A stretch of DNA of 64,000 nt from the NCBI GenBank assembly GCA_022448005.1, contig JAKUTK010000005.1:145286-209285 (forward strand), read 5' to 3'. Below are positions 1 to 12,018 of this stretch, one piece after another (within the stretch, counting starts at the first letter, position 1; each line of letters starts with the position of its first letter). The notes under the pieces are model-generated. The model was not told the DNA's origin and did not search any database. It saw only the letters and a program-made list of their open reading frames with translations. The stretch is from Pseudomonas sp. (GTDB lineage Bacteria > Pseudomonadota > Gammaproteobacteria > Pseudomonadales > Pseudomonadaceae). The translations under genes were made by a program, and so were the position numbers.

Positions 1-481
1 TCTCAAAGGTGAACGTGCGGTTGAGATAACTGGTGTGCTTGAGTCCACCTTCGACCTGTACGTTTCGTTCTGCGGGACGCGACGGTGCACTAGGTACAGG
101 CGCTGCCATAGGCTCGGCGGAGGGCGTGACTGTCGGTTCGTTGAACGAAGCAGGCGGCGGCGCAGCGGCAGCAGGAGCCCCAACCTGCGGCTGAGAACGA
201 GCAGCGGAACCGACAGCTGGCCGTGAAGAAGCCACTCGCCTGCTGCCTATCAGCAGAGACAGTGACGGCACTGCTCCTGTGGCACGCTCCGACAACAGCT
301 CCATCAAGCGCGAAAGATATTTCTCGTTGACCCAATCGAGCACGAATCGGTTCGGTGCATAGACCCGCAATTCATCTCCATCAGCTTCGATCTGAAGCGG
401 ACGAATCCAAGTGTTGAATTGCTGGGCCGGCAGCTCATCTCTCAAGAGGTCAACACACTGCTGCCATAGTTCCACCGACAC
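1..481 (-). CDS. dnaA: Chromosomal replication initiator DnaA, N-terminal part (cut by window start)
   Basis: DnaA binds DnaA boxes and opens the origin. On the minus strand a GTG start at 479-481 opens a frame beginning [18 protein letters not shown], the pseudomonad DnaA domain I sequence, followed by the conserved FNTWIRPLQ and [12 protein letters not shown] stretches. A purine-rich GGAGAG lies just upstream of the GTG. About 160 codons are inside the window: domain I and the variable Pro/Ala/Gln-rich linker. The ATPase and DNA-binding domains lie beyond position 1. It is divergent from rpmH, as expected at a pseudomonad origin. Confidence 0.93.
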   Translation of the reverse strand, partial: MSVELWQQCVDLLRDELPAQQFNTWIRPLQIEADGDELRVYAPNRFVLDWVNEKYLSRLMELLSERATGAVPSLSLLIGSRRVASSRPAVGSAARSQPQVGAPAAAAPPPASFNEPTVTPSAEPMAAPVPSAPSRPAERNVQVEGGLKHTSYLNRTFTFE

Positions 482-905
482 GGACTCTCCTCGACGCTGT
501 AACGCTCAAAACGGAGCTCATTGTAGCCCTGACCCAGCCAGTTATCCACAGTCAAAGGGGAGCTATAGAGGTAAACAAACAATCAACCAGCTTTGGCGAC
601 CGCTGGGCTGACCTCCTAAGCTCTGTTGGTAACTATGCCCAAGCCCATTGGAAAAACCTGTGTACAGCGTGCGGCGATTCGGGCCTGTGTATAAGTTCCG
701 CTTCTGTCCACAGGAAAAGCACTGGCTTTGCACTGTAAACGCACCGTTTCCACAGAACGTTTAAGAGCGCTGTACGCCATGCGCTGCGGGGACTACAGGC
801 ACCTGTCCACAGAAAATGGCTCCACCATCTATAAGCACTGCATTAAGAAGAGCTCTAATTTCTTTCTTTATCTATTAATTCTGAACGGATGGCGCTGGTT
901 GGAAA
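482..905. other. oriC: Origin of replication region (oriC) between dnaA and rpmH
   Basis: This gene-free stretch separates divergent dnaA and rpmH. It carries a DnaA-box-like TTATCCACA near 541 and several relaxed TGTCCACAG/TTTCCACAG copies near 705, 748 and 802, plus an AT-rich segment around 840-890 suitable for duplex opening. Origin location between dnaA and rpmH is established for pseudomonads; the boundaries are inferred. Confidence 0.8.
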
Positions 906-934
906 TTGACCTCACCGCGCGGCTTCTCTACAAT
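906..934 (+). promoter_or_regulatory. Sigma-70-type promoter of rpmH-rnpA
   Basis: A TTGACC -35 element (906-911) and a TACAAT -10 element (929-934) are separated by exactly 17 bp and lie about 60 bp upstream of the rpmH start. Assigned by sequence only. Confidence 0.65.
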
Positions 935-992
935 CGCCGGTCTCTTAAAAGGGGGCCATTCCGGCCCGCAATGGATCACCAGGTAACGCATC

Positions 993-1127
993 ATGAAACG
1001 CACTTTCCAACCCAGCACCCTCAAGCGCGCTCGCACTCACGGTTTCCGTGCCCGTATGGCCACCAAAAACGGCCGTGCCGTTCTGTCGCGTCGTCGCGCG
1101 AAAGGTCGTAAGCGTCTGGCAGTCTGA
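993..1127 (+). CDS. rpmH: 50S ribosomal protein L34
   Basis: A 44-residue, very Arg/Lys-rich protein beginning [18 protein letters not shown] and ending KGRKRLAV, which is the full-length L34 sequence pattern. L34 is a small structural protein of the large ribosomal subunit. It is the first gene of the rpmH-rnpA-yidD-yidC cluster, 17 bp upstream of the rnpA start. Small size and strong conservation leave little doubt. Confidence 0.97.
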   Translation: MKRTFQPSTLKRARTHGFRARMATKNGRAVLSRRRAKGRKRLAV

Positions 1128-1144
1128 AAACGTCGGAACAGGTA

Positions 1145-1537
1145 GTGAGTCGAGACTTCGGTCGGGAAAAGCGTCTGCTGACCCCGAGCCAGTTCAAGGC
1201 TGTCTTCGACTCCCCTGACGGCAAGTTACCGGGCAGGAACGTCCTGCTACTGGTGCGCGAAAATCAGTTGCCAAATCCGCGAATCGGACTGGTAATTGGC
1301 AAGAAGAGCGTCAAACTCTCGGTAGAGCGCAATCGCATCAAGCGGCAACTGCGTGAAACCTTTCGTCTCCACCAGATGGAGTTGACGGGGTGGGACATCG
1401 TGGTCATCGCACGCAAGGGCCTAGCGGAACTGGACAATCCAGAACTGGCAAAGCAATTTGCCAAACTCTGGCGACGCTTGGCACGTACGCCGGCGCCGGA
1501 CACCAAGCAGGTCCAGAGCAACGTCGCTGATGCGTAA
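1145..1537 (+). CDS. rnpA: Ribonuclease P protein component
   Basis: Protein cofactor of RNase P, which trims the 5' leader of pre-tRNAs together with the RnpB RNA. The 130-aa product starts at GTG 1145 and contains the RNR signature region ([15 protein letters not shown], about residues 58-72) and the [15 protein letters not shown] strand-loop typical of the family. Its 3' end overlaps yidD by 8 bp, suggesting translational coupling in the rpmH-rnpA-yidD-yidC operon. Confidence 0.96.
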   Translation: MSRDFGREKRLLTPSQFKAVFDSPDGKLPGRNVLLLVRENQLPNPRIGLVIGKKSVKLSVERNRIKRQLRETFRLHQMELTGWDIVVIARKGLAELDNPELAKQFAKLWRRLARTPAPDTKQVQSNVADA

Positions 1538-1775
1538 GCTCGCGCTCGTCCCCATCAAATTCTACCGGTACGCCATCAGTCCGATGATGGCCAGCCACTG
1601 TCGCTTCTACCCAAGTTGCTCCTGCTACGCACAAGAGGCCATTGAAACTCATGGCTTGCTGCGCGGTGGCTGGCTGAGCCTATGCAGGCTTGGCCGTTGC
1701 CATCCATGGAATCCGGGCGGCTATGATCCCGTGCCTTCCAACACCCCCTCCAATTCATCTTCGATGACCGAGTAA
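1530..1775 (+). CDS. yidD: Membrane protein insertion efficiency factor YidD
   Basis: An 81-aa basic protein starting [17 protein letters not shown]. It contains the cysteine-bearing family core ([15 protein letters not shown], about residues 24-38, then a GGW...RLGRCHPW stretch). YidD proteins associate with the inner membrane and help YidC insert proteins. The start overlaps the rnpA end and yidC begins 2 bp after its stop. The Ser/Asn/Pro-rich tail is variable in the family. Confidence 0.94.
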   Translation: MRKLALVPIKFYRYAISPMMASHCRFYPSCSCYAQEAIETHGLLRGGWLSLCRLGRCHPWNPGGYDPVPSNTPSNSSSMTE

Positions 1776-1777
1776 CC

Positions 1778-3454
1778 ATGGATATCAAACGCTCGATCCT
1801 GCTTGTCGCCCTGGCAGTCGTTGCTTACCTGATGGTTTTGCAGTGGAACCAGGACTACGGTCAGACCGCCATCCCTGACGAGACGCGCCAGGAGCAGTCT
1901 TCGGCCGCTCAGCTTCCCACTGTTCCAACCAGCAGCGCTGAAGTGAATGCGCAGGGAGATATCCCTGCGGTGAGTACCGAACCTTCGGCCAACGCGGTAG
2001 CCGACGGCCAGGCCAGTTCTCAGTTGATTCGCGTACGCACGGACGTACTGGATGTCGCAATCGATCCGCGCGGTGGTGACATCGTCGACCTGCGCTTGCC
2101 AGAGTTTCCGCGCCGGCAAGACCGCCCAGACGTGCCTTTCCAATTGTTCGAGCGTAGCGGCGAGCGCACCTATGAAGCCCAGAGCGGTTTGATTGGTGAC
2201 GGTCCGGATAAAGCAACTGGACGACCGCTGTACAGCAGCGAGCAACAGCAATATCAACTGGGGGAAAATCAGGACCAGCTGGTCGTTGATCTGCAATTCA
2301 GCGAAGACGGCGTCAACTACACCAAGCGCTTTACCTTCAAACGAGGCGACTATGATCTTGGCGTGCGCTATCTGATCGACAACCAAAGCGATCAAGCGTG
2401 GACCGGCCACATGTTCGGTCAGCTGAAACGGGATGACAGCAAGGATCCGTCCTCCAGTACCGCGACTGGCACAGCAACCTATCTGGGCGCTGCGCTCTGG
2501 ACCAAAGACGAGCCGTACACCAAGGTTTCCATGGGAGACATGGACGACAAGAGTCTGAAAAAGACCGTCGAAGGTGGCTGGATTGCATGGTTGCAGCACT
2601 ACTTTGTGACCGCGTGGATTCCAGCGCCTGATCAGACCAATTTGGTACAGACACGCAAGGACAGCCAGGGTAATTACATCATCGGCTTCACCGGTCCCGC
2701 TGTTTCGGTCGCACCGGGTAGCCAGGGTGAGACTTACGCTACCCTGTACGCAGGTCCGAAAAGTCAGGACCAGCTGGAAGAGCTGTCGCCCGGCCTCCGT
2801 CTAACAGTCGATTACGGCATTCTTTGGTTTATCGCCCAGCCGATCTTCTGGCTGCTACAGAACATCCATGCACTGTTGGGTAACTGGGGCTGGTCGATCA
2901 TCGCGCTGACCATCGTCATCAAGCTGGCGTTCTTCCCGCTGTCGGCGGCCAGCTACAGGTCAATGGCGCGCATGCGGGCGGTTTCGCCGAAAATGCAGGC
3001 GCTCAAGGAACAGTTTGGCGATGACCGCCAAAAGATGTCCCAGGCGATGATGGAGCTGTACAAGAAGGAGAAGATCAATCCACTGGGAGGCTGTCTGCCG
3101 ATCCTGGTGCAGATGCCAGTCTTCCTCGCGTTGTACTGGGTTCTGCTGGAAAGCGTCGAAATGCGTCAGGCGCCCTGGATGTTCTGGATTACTGACCTGT
3201 CGATCAAAGACCCTTTCTTCATTCTCCCGATTATCATGGGCGTGACCATGTTTATTCAGCAGCAGTTGAACCCTACGCCACCGGATCCGATGCAAGCCAG
3301 GGTGATGAAGCTGCTTCCAATCATTTTCACCTTCTTCTTCCTCTGGTTCCCGGCAGGCCTGGTGTTGTACTGGGTGGTCAACAACTGCTTGTCGATCGCG
3401 CAGCAGTGGTACATTACCCGCAAGATCACCGGACAGACTGCCAGCGCAACCTGA
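1778..3454 (+). CDS. yidC: Membrane protein insertase YidC
   Basis: Inserts and folds inner-membrane proteins, alone or with SecYEG, including the ATP synthase a and c subunits encoded downstream in this window. The 558-aa protein has an N-terminal signal-anchor helix (residues about 5-22), a large periplasmic beta-rich domain (to about 340), then the conserved insertase core with five C-terminal helices including PLSAASYRSMARMRAV and NPLGGCLPILVQMPVF. The length is normal for a gammaproteobacterial YidC. It is last in the rpmH operon and is followed by a strong terminator. Confidence 0.97.
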   Translation: MDIKRSILLVALAVVAYLMVLQWNQDYGQTAIPDETRQEQSSAAQLPTVPTSSAEVNAQGDIPAVSTEPSANAVADGQASSQLIRVRTDVLDVAIDPRGGDIVDLRLPEFPRRQDRPDVPFQLFERSGERTYEAQSGLIGDGPDKATGRPLYSSEQQQYQLGENQDQLVVDLQFSEDGVNYTKRFTFKRGDYDLGVRYLIDNQSDQAWTGHMFGQLKRDDSKDPSSSTATGTATYLGAALWTKDEPYTKVSMGDMDDKSLKKTVEGGWIAWLQHYFVTAWIPAPDQTNLVQTRKDSQGNYIIGFTGPAVSVAPGSQGETYATLYAGPKSQDQLEELSPGLRLTVDYGILWFIAQPIFWLLQNIHALLGNWGWSIIALTIVIKLAFFPLSAASYRSMARMRAVSPKMQALKEQFGDDRQKMSQAMMELYKKEKINPLGGCLPILVQMPVFLALYWVLLESVEMRQAPWMFWITDLSIKDPFFILPIIMGVTMFIQQQLNPTPPDPMQARVMKLLPIIFTFFFLWFPAGLVLYWVVNNCLSIAQQWYITRKITGQTASAT

Positions 3455-3471
3455 TCCGTCGAAGTGAACAG

Positions 3472-3497
3472 AACGCCCCTTAATTGGGGCGTTTTGC
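3472..3497 (+). terminator. Rho-independent terminator after yidC
   Basis: An 8-bp perfect stem (AACGCCCC / GGGGCGTT) with a TTAATT loop is followed by a T run. It lies 17 bp after the yidC stop and before mnmE. Confidence 0.85.
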
Positions 3498-3521
3498 ATT
3501 ATCGATCCCTGGGAGAGTTTG

Positions 3522-4889
3522 ATGAGTCAAGATCGCGAAACCATCGCTGCCGTCGCCACCGCACCAGGTCGTGGTGGGATCGGCGTAGTGCGCGTTTCCG
3601 GCCCCCGAGCCAAAGCCGTCGCGATCACGCTTAGCGGTCGCGAGCCGGTTCCAAGACATGCCCACTACGGCCCCTTCCATGCCGATGATGGTGAAGTGAT
3701 CGATGAGGGGTTGATGCTGTTCTTCCCAGGCCCCCACTCGTTTACCGGCGAAGATGTTCTGGAACTTCAGGGGCATGGCGGCCCGGTGGTCATGGACATG
3801 CTATTGCAGCGTTGCGTAGAGCTCGGCATCCGGCCGGCTCGCCCCGGCGAGTTCAGCGAACGAGCGTTCCTCAACGACAAGCTGGACCTGGCCCAGGCAG
3901 AGGCGATCGCTGACCTCATCGAAGCGAGCTCAGCGCAAGCGGCACGCAATGCTGTGCGCTCCCTTCAGGGGGACTTCTCCCGGCGCGTGCATCACCTCAC
4001 CGAAAGCCTGGTGCAGTTGCGCATTTACGTCGAAGCGGCGATCGATTTTCCAGAGGAGGAAATCGATTTCCTCGCAGACGGCCGAGTGCTATCGCTGCTT
4101 GAGCAACTTCGCGCCGAGTTATCCACAGTTCTCCGGGAGGCAGGGCAGGGCGCACTGCTGCGTGAAGGCATGAATGTAGTCATTGCAGGCCGACCCAACG
4201 CCGGCAAATCGAGCTTGCTCAATGCCCTGGCAGGGCGTGAGGCGGCAATCGTGACCGACATTGCCGGCACCACGAGAGATCTACTCAAAGAGCATATCCA
4301 GATTGATGGAATGCCGTTGCACATCGTTGATACTGCCGGGCTGCGTGATACGCAGGATCAGGTGGAACGAATCGGCGTGGATCGGGCCATCAAGGCCATA
4401 GAGGATGCCGACCGGGTACTGCTGGTGGTCGACGCGAGTGCGGCGTCTGCTAATGATGATGAAGCCCGGTGGCCGGGTTTACTTCTGGCCAGACCCGACC
4501 CGGCGAAGACCACGGTGATTCGTAACAAGGCCGACATTACGGGTGACGCCGTCAGTATTTCAGTCGACCCAGATGGGCATACCACGCTCAGCCTGTCGGC
4601 ACGCTCAGGTGACGGGCTTGAATTGCTCCGTGGGCATCTCAAGCACTGCATGGGCTATGACCAGACCGCGGAGAGTGCATTTAGCGCAAGACGTAGGCAC
4701 CTGGACGCACTGCGCAAGGCTGCCGATCACCTTGACCATGGCCATTCTCAACTAACGCTGGCTGGCGCGGGTGAGCTCCTGGCTGAGGACCTTCGTCAAG
4801 CCCAGCAAGCACTTGGCGAAATCACTGGCGCGTTCAGTTCCGATGATTTACTGGGCCGCATCTTCTCCAGCTTCTGCATCGGCAAATAG
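3522..4889 (+). CDS. mnmE: tRNA modification GTPase MnmE
   Basis: With MnmG, installs the 5-carboxymethylaminomethyl group on wobble uridine 34 of certain tRNAs. The 455-aa protein has an N-terminal folate-binding domain (to about 120), a helical domain interrupted by a G domain ([13 protein letters not shown]-loop near 223-234, DTAGLRD, and NKAD), and the C-terminal CIGK motif with the essential Cys. The ATG at 3522 follows GGGAGAG; an in-frame TTG one codon upstream is less likely. Confidence 0.97.
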   Translation: MSQDRETIAAVATAPGRGGIGVVRVSGPRAKAVAITLSGREPVPRHAHYGPFHADDGEVIDEGLMLFFPGPHSFTGEDVLELQGHGGPVVMDMLLQRCVELGIRPARPGEFSERAFLNDKLDLAQAEAIADLIEASSAQAARNAVRSLQGDFSRRVHHLTESLVQLRIYVEAAIDFPEEEIDFLADGRVLSLLEQLRAELSTVLREAGQGALLREGMNVVIAGRPNAGKSSLLNALAGREAAIVTDIAGTTRDLLKEHIQIDGMPLHIVDTAGLRDTQDQVERIGVDRAIKAIEDADRVLLVVDASAASANDDEARWPGLLLARPDPAKTTVIRNKADITGDAVSISVDPDGHTTLSLSARSGDGLELLRGHLKHCMGYDQTAESAFSARRRHLDALRKAADHLDHGHSQLTLAGAGELLAEDLRQAQQALGEITGAFSSDDLLGRIFSSFCIGK

Positions 4890-5493
4890 TCAGTCCGTAG
4901 CCACGCCGTGGCGTTCAAACCTCCCCTGAGCGCTATCCGGCCCTGAGGCGGCTCGACTTCCCGCAGCCGTCCTCGGACGTTCAAGTTCAACGTCGCCCCT
5001 CCCGTCGGAGAGCCTGTCCGCCTGTTTGCCTAAAAGCTTCCATGCCTGCCGTTTTATTTTCTTTCAGTGCAGCGTATGGGGCCGTTCTGCCTCTAGTAGC
5101 GGCACCTAAGCTCTGTGGAAAACCGCGGGTGAGCTCAGTCAATAAGCGGTGCGTAAAGCGACCGCTGCTGCCGCCTGTGGATAAACACCCATTTCATGCA
5201 CAGGGTGTCAACCGGACTTACACCGTTTTTACGCCAGCTGAACACAATGTTTCTTTTGGCTGTAGCCCATATTTAACAGGCGTCTCAGCGTTCTATCCAC
5301 AGATTCACGCTGCATATTTATAAACATAAAAATAAGCTTTAAATCATTTCTCTTCTTTTATCTCTTAAGGGCTAGTCCTGAGCGAGCAGCGCTGAGGCTG
5401 GTCATTTTTTGTCCAAAGGCCTTCTTTCGCGCTCTCCTAGTGCCTATACTGGCGAGCTTCCTGAGACTCAACCAAACAGGCACGAGGTGCGTG
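4890..5493. other. mnmE-mnmG intergenic region with a second DnaA-box cluster
   Basis: About 600 bp with no convincing gene. It contains a consensus DnaA box TGTGGATAA (5176-5184), an inverted near-match CTATCCACA (5293-5301) and a relaxed TGTGGAAAA (5114-5122), followed by an AT-rich stretch around 5318-5362. DnaA boxes upstream of gidA/mnmG are known in some bacteria as part of, or a satellite of, the origin. A TATACT -10-like hexamer at 5445-5450 may serve mnmG. Confidence 0.6.
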
Positions 5494-7386
5494 GTGGATT
5501 TCCCTTCCCGTTTTGACGTCATCGTTATCGGCGGCGGCCATGCCGGTACCGAAGCTGCGCTAGCAGCCGCTCGAATCGGCGTAAAAACACTCTTGCTGAC
5601 CCACAATGTGGAAACGCTGGGGCAGATGAGCTGCAATCCAGCCATTGGCGGCATCGGCAAGAGTCATTTGGTGAAGGAAATCGACGCCCTCGGTGGCGTC
5701 ATGGCAACTGCTACCGACCGGAGCGGCATTCAATTCCGAGTGCTCAACAGCCGCAAAGGGCCAGCCGTACGGGCAACCCGCGCTCAGGCCGATCGAGTTT
5801 TGTACAAGGCTGCTGTCCGCGAAGTGTTGGAAAACCAGCCGAACCTGTGGATATTTCAACAGGCAGCCGACGACCTGATCGTTGAGTCCGATCAGGTCAA
5901 GGGTGTCGTTACCCAGATGGGACTGCGCTTCTTCGCTGAATCGGTTGTTCTCACAACCGGCACTTTCCTTGGTGGACTTATCCACATCGGTTTGCAGAAT
6001 TACTCTGGCGGCAGGGCCGGCGATCCCCCTTCGATAGCGTTGGCCAAACGTTTACGCGAGCTACCCCTGCGGGTTGGCCGTCTGAAGACCGGAACGCCTC
6101 CTCGAATCGATGGACGCAGCGTCGATTTTTCAATGATGACCGAGCAACCAGGCGATACGCCGATTCCTCCCATGTCGTTTCTGGGTGAGGCAACGCAGCA
6201 TCCGCGGCAGGTGAGTTGCTGGATCACGCACACCAACGCTCGCACTCACGAAATCATCGCCGCCAACCTTGATCGATCGCCAATGTATTCAGGCCTTATC
6301 GAGGGGGTCGGCCCGCGCTACTGCCCGTCGATTGAGGACAAGATTCATCGTTTCGCCGACAAGGACAGCCATCAGGTCTTTATCGAGCCGGAAGGCCTGA
6401 CGACCCATGAGCTCTATCCGAACGGCATCTCGACCTCGTTGCCCTTTGACGTGCAGCTGCAGATCGTTCAAAGCATTCGTGGCATGGAGCAGGCGCACAT
6501 CGTGCGGCCAGGCTACGCCATCGAATACGACTATTTCGATCCGCGTGATCTGAAATACAGCCTGGAAACCAAAGTGATTGGTGGGCTGTTCTTCGCCGGG
6601 CAGATCAACGGCACTACCGGTTACGAAGAGGCGGGCGCACAGGGGTTGCTCGCGGGAGCCAACGCTGCGCTGCGCGCCAAAGGGTTGGACAGCTGGTGTC
6701 CTCGTCGGGACGAGGCGTATCTCGGCGTACTGGTCGATGATCTGATCACGCTCGGGACGCAAGAGCCGTACCGTATGTTCACATCGCGCGCCGAATACCG
6801 GCTGATTCTGCGCGAGGACAACGCCGATTTGCGGTTGACCGAAAAAGGGCGCGAATTGGGCTTGGTCGACGATGTACGCTGGGCTGCGTTCGAACGCAAG
6901 CGCGAGAGCATCGTGCAGGAAGAACAACGCCTCAAAGTCACCTGGGTTCGCCCGGGAACCGAGCAGGGCGATGCGATCGCCAGGCGATTCGGGACCCCGC
7001 TCACCCATGAGTACAACCTGCTGAACCTCCTGGCTCGGCCGGAAATCGATTATCGGGGCCTCATGCAGCTCACCGGCGGCGGAGCTGAAGATCCGCAGGT
7101 TGCCGAGCAGGTTGAGATCAAGACCAAATATGCCGGTTACATCGACCGTCAGCAGGAGGAGATCCTCCGCTTGCGTGCCAGCGAATCCATCGTGCTGCCA
7201 GCTGAGCTGGATTACTCGGGCATATCCGGACTTTCCAAGGAGATCCAGCACAAGCTTTCCCAGGCACGGCCTGAAACCCTTGGGCAAGCCTCTCGGATTC
7301 CGGGTGTCACGCCGGCCGCGGTGTCACTACTCATGATTCATCTGAAGAAGCGTAGCGCTGGGCAAAAGCTGGAGCAGAGTGCTTGA
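5494..7386 (+). CDS. mnmG: tRNA uridine-5-carboxymethylaminomethyl modification enzyme MnmG (GidA)
   Basis: FAD-dependent partner of MnmE in wobble-uridine modification. The 630-aa product begins [20 protein letters not shown] from a GTG at 5494; the frame is open further upstream, but the family aligns from this residue. The GxGxxG-type FAD motif lies at about residues 13-18, followed by the conserved SCNPAIGG segment with its cysteine. The C-terminal helical domain that meets MnmE is complete. The stop overlaps the rsmG start by one base. Confidence 0.97.
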   Translation: MDFPSRFDVIVIGGGHAGTEAALAAARIGVKTLLLTHNVETLGQMSCNPAIGGIGKSHLVKEIDALGGVMATATDRSGIQFRVLNSRKGPAVRATRAQADRVLYKAAVREVLENQPNLWIFQQAADDLIVESDQVKGVVTQMGLRFFAESVVLTTGTFLGGLIHIGLQNYSGGRAGDPPSIALAKRLRELPLRVGRLKTGTPPRIDGRSVDFSMMTEQPGDTPIPPMSFLGEATQHPRQVSCWITHTNARTHEIIAANLDRSPMYSGLIEGVGPRYCPSIEDKIHRFADKDSHQVFIEPEGLTTHELYPNGISTSLPFDVQLQIVQSIRGMEQAHIVRPGYAIEYDYFDPRDLKYSLETKVIGGLFFAGQINGTTGYEEAGAQGLLAGANAALRAKGLDSWCPRRDEAYLGVLVDDLITLGTQEPYRMFTSRAEYRLILREDNADLRLTEKGRELGLVDDVRWAAFERKRESIVQEEQRLKVTWVRPGTEQGDAIARRFGTPLTHEYNLLNLLARPEIDYRGLMQLTGGGAEDPQVAEQVEIKTKYAGYIDRQQEEILRLRASESIVLPAELDYSGISGLSKEIQHKLSQARPETLGQASRIPGVTPAAVSLLMIHLKKRSAGQKLEQSA

Positions 7387-8033
7387 TGGCTATGGAACCG
7401 CTCGATCATGCCGATGAGCTCAGGTGCGGGGCGTTGCAGTTGGGGCTCGACCTGAGCGGCGCTCAGCAACAGCAGCTGATGGCTTATCTCGCACTGCTGA
7501 ACAAGTGGAACAAAGCTTACAATCTGACCGCTGTACGCGACCCCGCCGAAATGGTGTCAAGGCACCTGCTCGACAGCCTGAGTGTAGTGCTACACGCCGA
7601 GCAGGGCGGTGCACGCTGGCTCGATGTTGGCAGCGGAGGGGGGATGCCTGGCATTCCTCTGGCGATCATGTTTCCCGAGCGCAACTTCACCCTGCTCGAC
7701 TCCAACGGCAAGAAGACCCGCTTTCTCACCCAGGTAAAGCTGGAGTTGAAACTCGCCAATGTGGATGTTGTCCACAGCCGCGTCGAGCAGTTCAGACCGC
7801 AGCAGCCGTTCACTGATATCACCTCGCGAGCGTTCAGCTCGCTAGAGGATTTTGCCAACTGGACTCGCCATCTCGGCGATAAGGATTCCCGCTGGCTAGC
7901 CATGAAAGGCGTGCAACCGGACGATGAGCTTCAGGCGCTTCCGACGGACTTCCAGCTGCAGAGCTGTGTAGTACTCAAGGTTCCAGGTTGCCAAGGGCAA
8001 CGCCATCTGCTGATACTGCGGCGCACTTCATGA
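7386..8033 (+). CDS. rsmG: 16S rRNA (guanine-527-N7) methyltransferase RsmG (GidB)
   Basis: Methylates G527 of 16S rRNA with S-adenosylmethionine. The 215-aa protein has the RsmG N-terminal helices with [15 protein letters not shown], the SAM-binding glycine motif [17 protein letters not shown] (about residues 77-94) and the catalytic-region [11 protein letters not shown]. It starts at ATG 7386 inside the mnmG stop, so it is translationally coupled, the usual mnmG-rsmG-parA-parB arrangement. Confidence 0.96.
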   Translation: MAMEPLDHADELRCGALQLGLDLSGAQQQQLMAYLALLNKWNKAYNLTAVRDPAEMVSRHLLDSLSVVLHAEQGGARWLDVGSGGGMPGIPLAIMFPERNFTLLDSNGKKTRFLTQVKLELKLANVDVVHSRVEQFRPQQPFTDITSRAFSSLEDFANWTRHLGDKDSRWLAMKGVQPDDELQALPTDFQLQSCVVLKVPGCQGQRHLLILRRTS

Positions 8034-8051
8034 CCCGGACAGACACTGACC

Positions 8052-8840
8052 ATGGCTAAAGTATTTGCCATCGCCAACCAGAAAGGCGGTGTCGCCAAGA
8101 CCACCACTTGTATCAACCTCGCGGCTTCGCTCGTGGCTACACGTCGTCGCGTACTGCTGATCGATCTTGATCCACAGGGCAATGCCACCACCGGCAGCGG
8201 TGTGGATAAGTTGGCGTTGGAGTATTCTATCTACGACGTGCTGATTGGTGAGTGCAGTCTGGTCGATGCTATGCAGTTCTCTGAGCACGGCGGTTATCAG
8301 TTGTTACCAGCCAACCGCGACCTGACTGCTGCTGAAGTTGCCCTGCTGAATCTCCCGGCCAAAGAGAACCGCTTGCGTGAAGCGCTGGCCCCGGTGCGTG
8401 AGAATTACGACTACATCCTCATTGATTGCCCACCCTCGCTGTCGATGCTGACGATCAACGCGCTGACAGCCGCCGATGGCGTGATCATTCCGATGCAATG
8501 CGAGTACTACGCGCTCGAAGGCCTGTCAGATCTGGTCAATTCGATTCAGCGTATCGGTCAGGCGCTGAACCCAGCGCTGAAGATCGAGGGTTTGCTCCGC
8601 ACCATGTATGACCCGCGCAGCAGCCTGACCAACGATGTCACCGAGCAGTTGAAGGCGCACTTCGGTGAAAAGCTCTATGACACCGTGATTCCACGCAACG
8701 TACGCCTGGCAGAAGCCCCCAGCCATGGCATGCCAGCGCTGGTCTATGACAAGCAATCCAAGGGCGCCTTGGCTTACCTGGCACTGGCGGGCGAGTTATC
8801 GCGCCGTCAGCGTCGAGCCGCCCGCAGCGCAACCGCATAA
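8052..8840 (+). CDS. parA: Chromosome-partitioning ATPase ParA (Soj)
   Basis: Walker-type ATPase that segregates the origin region with ParB. The 262-aa protein starts MAKVFAIANQKGGVAKTT, the deviant Walker A motif (KGGVAKTT, residues 11-18), followed by the DLDPQGN A' motif (about 39-45) and the IDCPPS Walker B region (about 124-129). The short N-terminus without a helix-turn-helix marks it as chromosomal. parB follows 9 bp downstream. Confidence 0.96.
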   Translation: MAKVFAIANQKGGVAKTTTCINLAASLVATRRRVLLIDLDPQGNATTGSGVDKLALEYSIYDVLIGECSLVDAMQFSEHGGYQLLPANRDLTAAEVALLNLPAKENRLREALAPVRENYDYILIDCPPSLSMLTINALTAADGVIIPMQCEYYALEGLSDLVNSIQRIGQALNPALKIEGLLRTMYDPRSSLTNDVTEQLKAHFGEKLYDTVIPRNVRLAEAPSHGMPALVYDKQSKGALAYLALAGELSRRQRRAARSATA

Positions 8841-8849
8841 GGAAACTTC

Positions 8850-9722
8850 ATGGCGACCAAAAAACGAGGCCTAGGACGCGGTCTGGATGCCCTGCTCGGC
8901 GGCGCCAATGTGGCGGCCATACAAGAGGAAGCGGCTCAAGCCGATGTGCATGAGCTGCAACAGTTGCCGCTCGACGTTATCCAGCGGGGCAAGTACCAGC
9001 CTCGGCGTGACATCGACCCGGTCACCCTCGACGAACTGGCCAACTCGATCCGTACCCAGGGTGTGATGCAACCCATCGTGGTTCGCTCGATTGGCTCTGG
9101 CCGCTACGAAATCATCGCTGGAGAACGACGCTGGCGTGCAAGTCAGCAGGCTGGCCTAGACAAAATCCCTGCCATGGTTCGGGAAGTCTCTGACGAAGCA
9201 GCCATCGCCATGGCATTGATCGAGAACATTCAGCGCGAGGACCTCAGCCCTATCGAGGAAGCCGTTGCGCTTCAGCGGCTGCAGCAGGAGTTTCAGCTGA
9301 CACAGCAGCAGGTCGCGGACGCGGTGGGTAAATCCCGTGTGACCATTAGCAACCTGCTGCGTCTGATTGCATTGCCAGAGGAGATCAAAACGCTCCTCTC
9401 GCATGGCGATCTGGAAATGGGCCATGCCCGAGCTCTGCTTGGATTACCTGCCGATCAGCAGGTCGAAGGCGCGCGGCATGTTGTCGCACGCGGTCTCACC
9501 GTACGCCAGACCGAAGCACTGGTAAGGCAATGGGTGAGCAAGCCTGAAACTACCAAGACAGAGCCAAAAAGCGACCCTGATATTGTTCGTCTGGAACAGC
9601 GCCTGGCTGAACGCCTGGGCTCACCGGTGCAAATCAAGCACGGCGAGAAGGGCAAGGGACAGCTGGTAATCCGTTACAGTTCGCTGGATGAGTTACAGGG
9701 CGTGCTTGCGCACATTCGCTGA
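8850..9722 (+). CDS. parB: Chromosome-partitioning protein ParB (Spo0J)
   Basis: CTP-dependent DNA clamp that loads at parS sites and works with ParA. The 290-aa protein begins with the family's KKRGLGRGLDALLGG tail, then the ParB/Srx domain (GERRWRASQQAGL, about residues 92-104, and ENIQRED), a helix-turn-helix (about 150-175, QQQVADAVGKSRVTISNLLRL) and a C-terminal dimerisation domain. I did not find a full parS palindrome nearby by eye. Confidence 0.96.
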   Translation: MATKKRGLGRGLDALLGGANVAAIQEEAAQADVHELQQLPLDVIQRGKYQPRRDIDPVTLDELANSIRTQGVMQPIVVRSIGSGRYEIIAGERRWRASQQAGLDKIPAMVREVSDEAAIAMALIENIQREDLSPIEEAVALQRLQQEFQLTQQQVADAVGKSRVTISNLLRLIALPEEIKTLLSHGDLEMGHARALLGLPADQQVEGARHVVARGLTVRQTEALVRQWVSKPETTKTEPKSDPDIVRLEQRLAERLGSPVQIKHGEKGKGQLVIRYSSLDELQGVLAHIR

Positions 9723-9765
9723 TACAAAGTTTATGTAGTGCCGGTCAGAAAGTGCTACCTGAAGG

Positions 9766-9794
9766 TTGAACGCAGGATGGGCTGCTCCTATACT
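9766..9794 (+). promoter_or_regulatory. Sigma-70-type promoter of the atp operon
   Basis: A -35 TTGAAC (9766-9771) and a -10 TATACT (9789-9794) with 17-bp spacing lie about 60 bp upstream of the chosen atpI start. Sequence match only. Confidence 0.65.
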
Positions 9795-9857
9795 CGCGGC
9801 GCTTTTTTGACTGCGGTCAATCTGGAAGGCGCACGTATTTTTAGCGATGGACGCACG

Positions 9858-11143
<1,286 letters not shown>

Positions 11144-11199
11144 CAGTTAAAAAACCGGTTCAACACGTTTCGTTTTACCAAGAAAACCTTAACCCTTAG

Positions 11200-11442
<243 letters not shown>

Positions 11443-11535
11443 GACTTTTCCGGTTCCTGATGGGGTTCGCATGGCGAGCCCCGTTGCCGTGGAATTGACA
11501 ACCGCGTCGAACGAGATAGCACGAGGTATATCGCT

Positions 11536-12006
11536 GTGAACATTAACTTGACGCTGTTCGGTCAAACGTTCGCCTTCGCTATTTTCGTCTGGTTCTGCAT
11601 GAAGTACGTATGGCCGCCGATCACCAAGGCCATGCAAGAACGCCAGAAGAAAATCGCCGAAGGACTGGACGCCGCAGGCCGTGCGCAGCAAGACCTAAAG
11701 TTGGCTCAGGAAAAGGTTTCCAACACTCTCCGTGAGACCAAGGGGCAAGCTGCCCAGATTCTTGAGCAAGCCAACAAGCAAGCCAACGCCATCGTTGAGG
11801 ATGCCAAGCAACAGGCGCGCGCCGAAGGCGAGCGACTGGTAGCCGGCGCCCGCGCCGAGATCGAGCAGGAAGTGAACCGTGCCAAGGAGCAACTGCGTAA
11901 CCAGGTAGCCGTGCTGGCTGTCATGGGTGCGGAGAAGATTCTGGAGTCCCAGGTGGACGCCAAGGCACACAACGATCTGGTCGAAAAACTGGCCTCCCAA
12001 CTCTAA
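11536..12006 (+). CDS. atpF: F0F1 ATP synthase subunit b
   Basis: Peripheral stalk subunit. The 156-aa protein starts with GTG at 11536 ([14 protein letters not shown]), has one N-terminal membrane helix (about residues 5-25) and then a long Ala/Gln/Glu-rich coiled coil. Length equals the E. coli subunit b. It lies between atpE and atpH, 12 bp before the latter. Confidence 0.96.
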   Translation: MNINLTLFGQTFAFAIFVWFCMKYVWPPITKAMQERQKKIAEGLDAAGRAQQDLKLAQEKVSNTLRETKGQAAQILEQANKQANAIVEDAKQQARAEGERLVAGARAEIEQEVNRAKEQLRNQVAVLAVMGAEKILESQVDAKAHNDLVEKLASQL

Positions 12007-12018
12007 GCGAGGCAAGCG

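Noticed and set aside
1721..2599. 292-codon minus-strand open frame opposite yidC
   Set aside because: It is antisense to a clearly conserved gene and its translation has no recognisable domain; a codon-bias shadow.
8052..9722. parS site next to parAB
   Set aside because: I looked for the TGTTTCACGTGAAACA-type palindrome near parAB and the origin and did not find a convincing match by eye.
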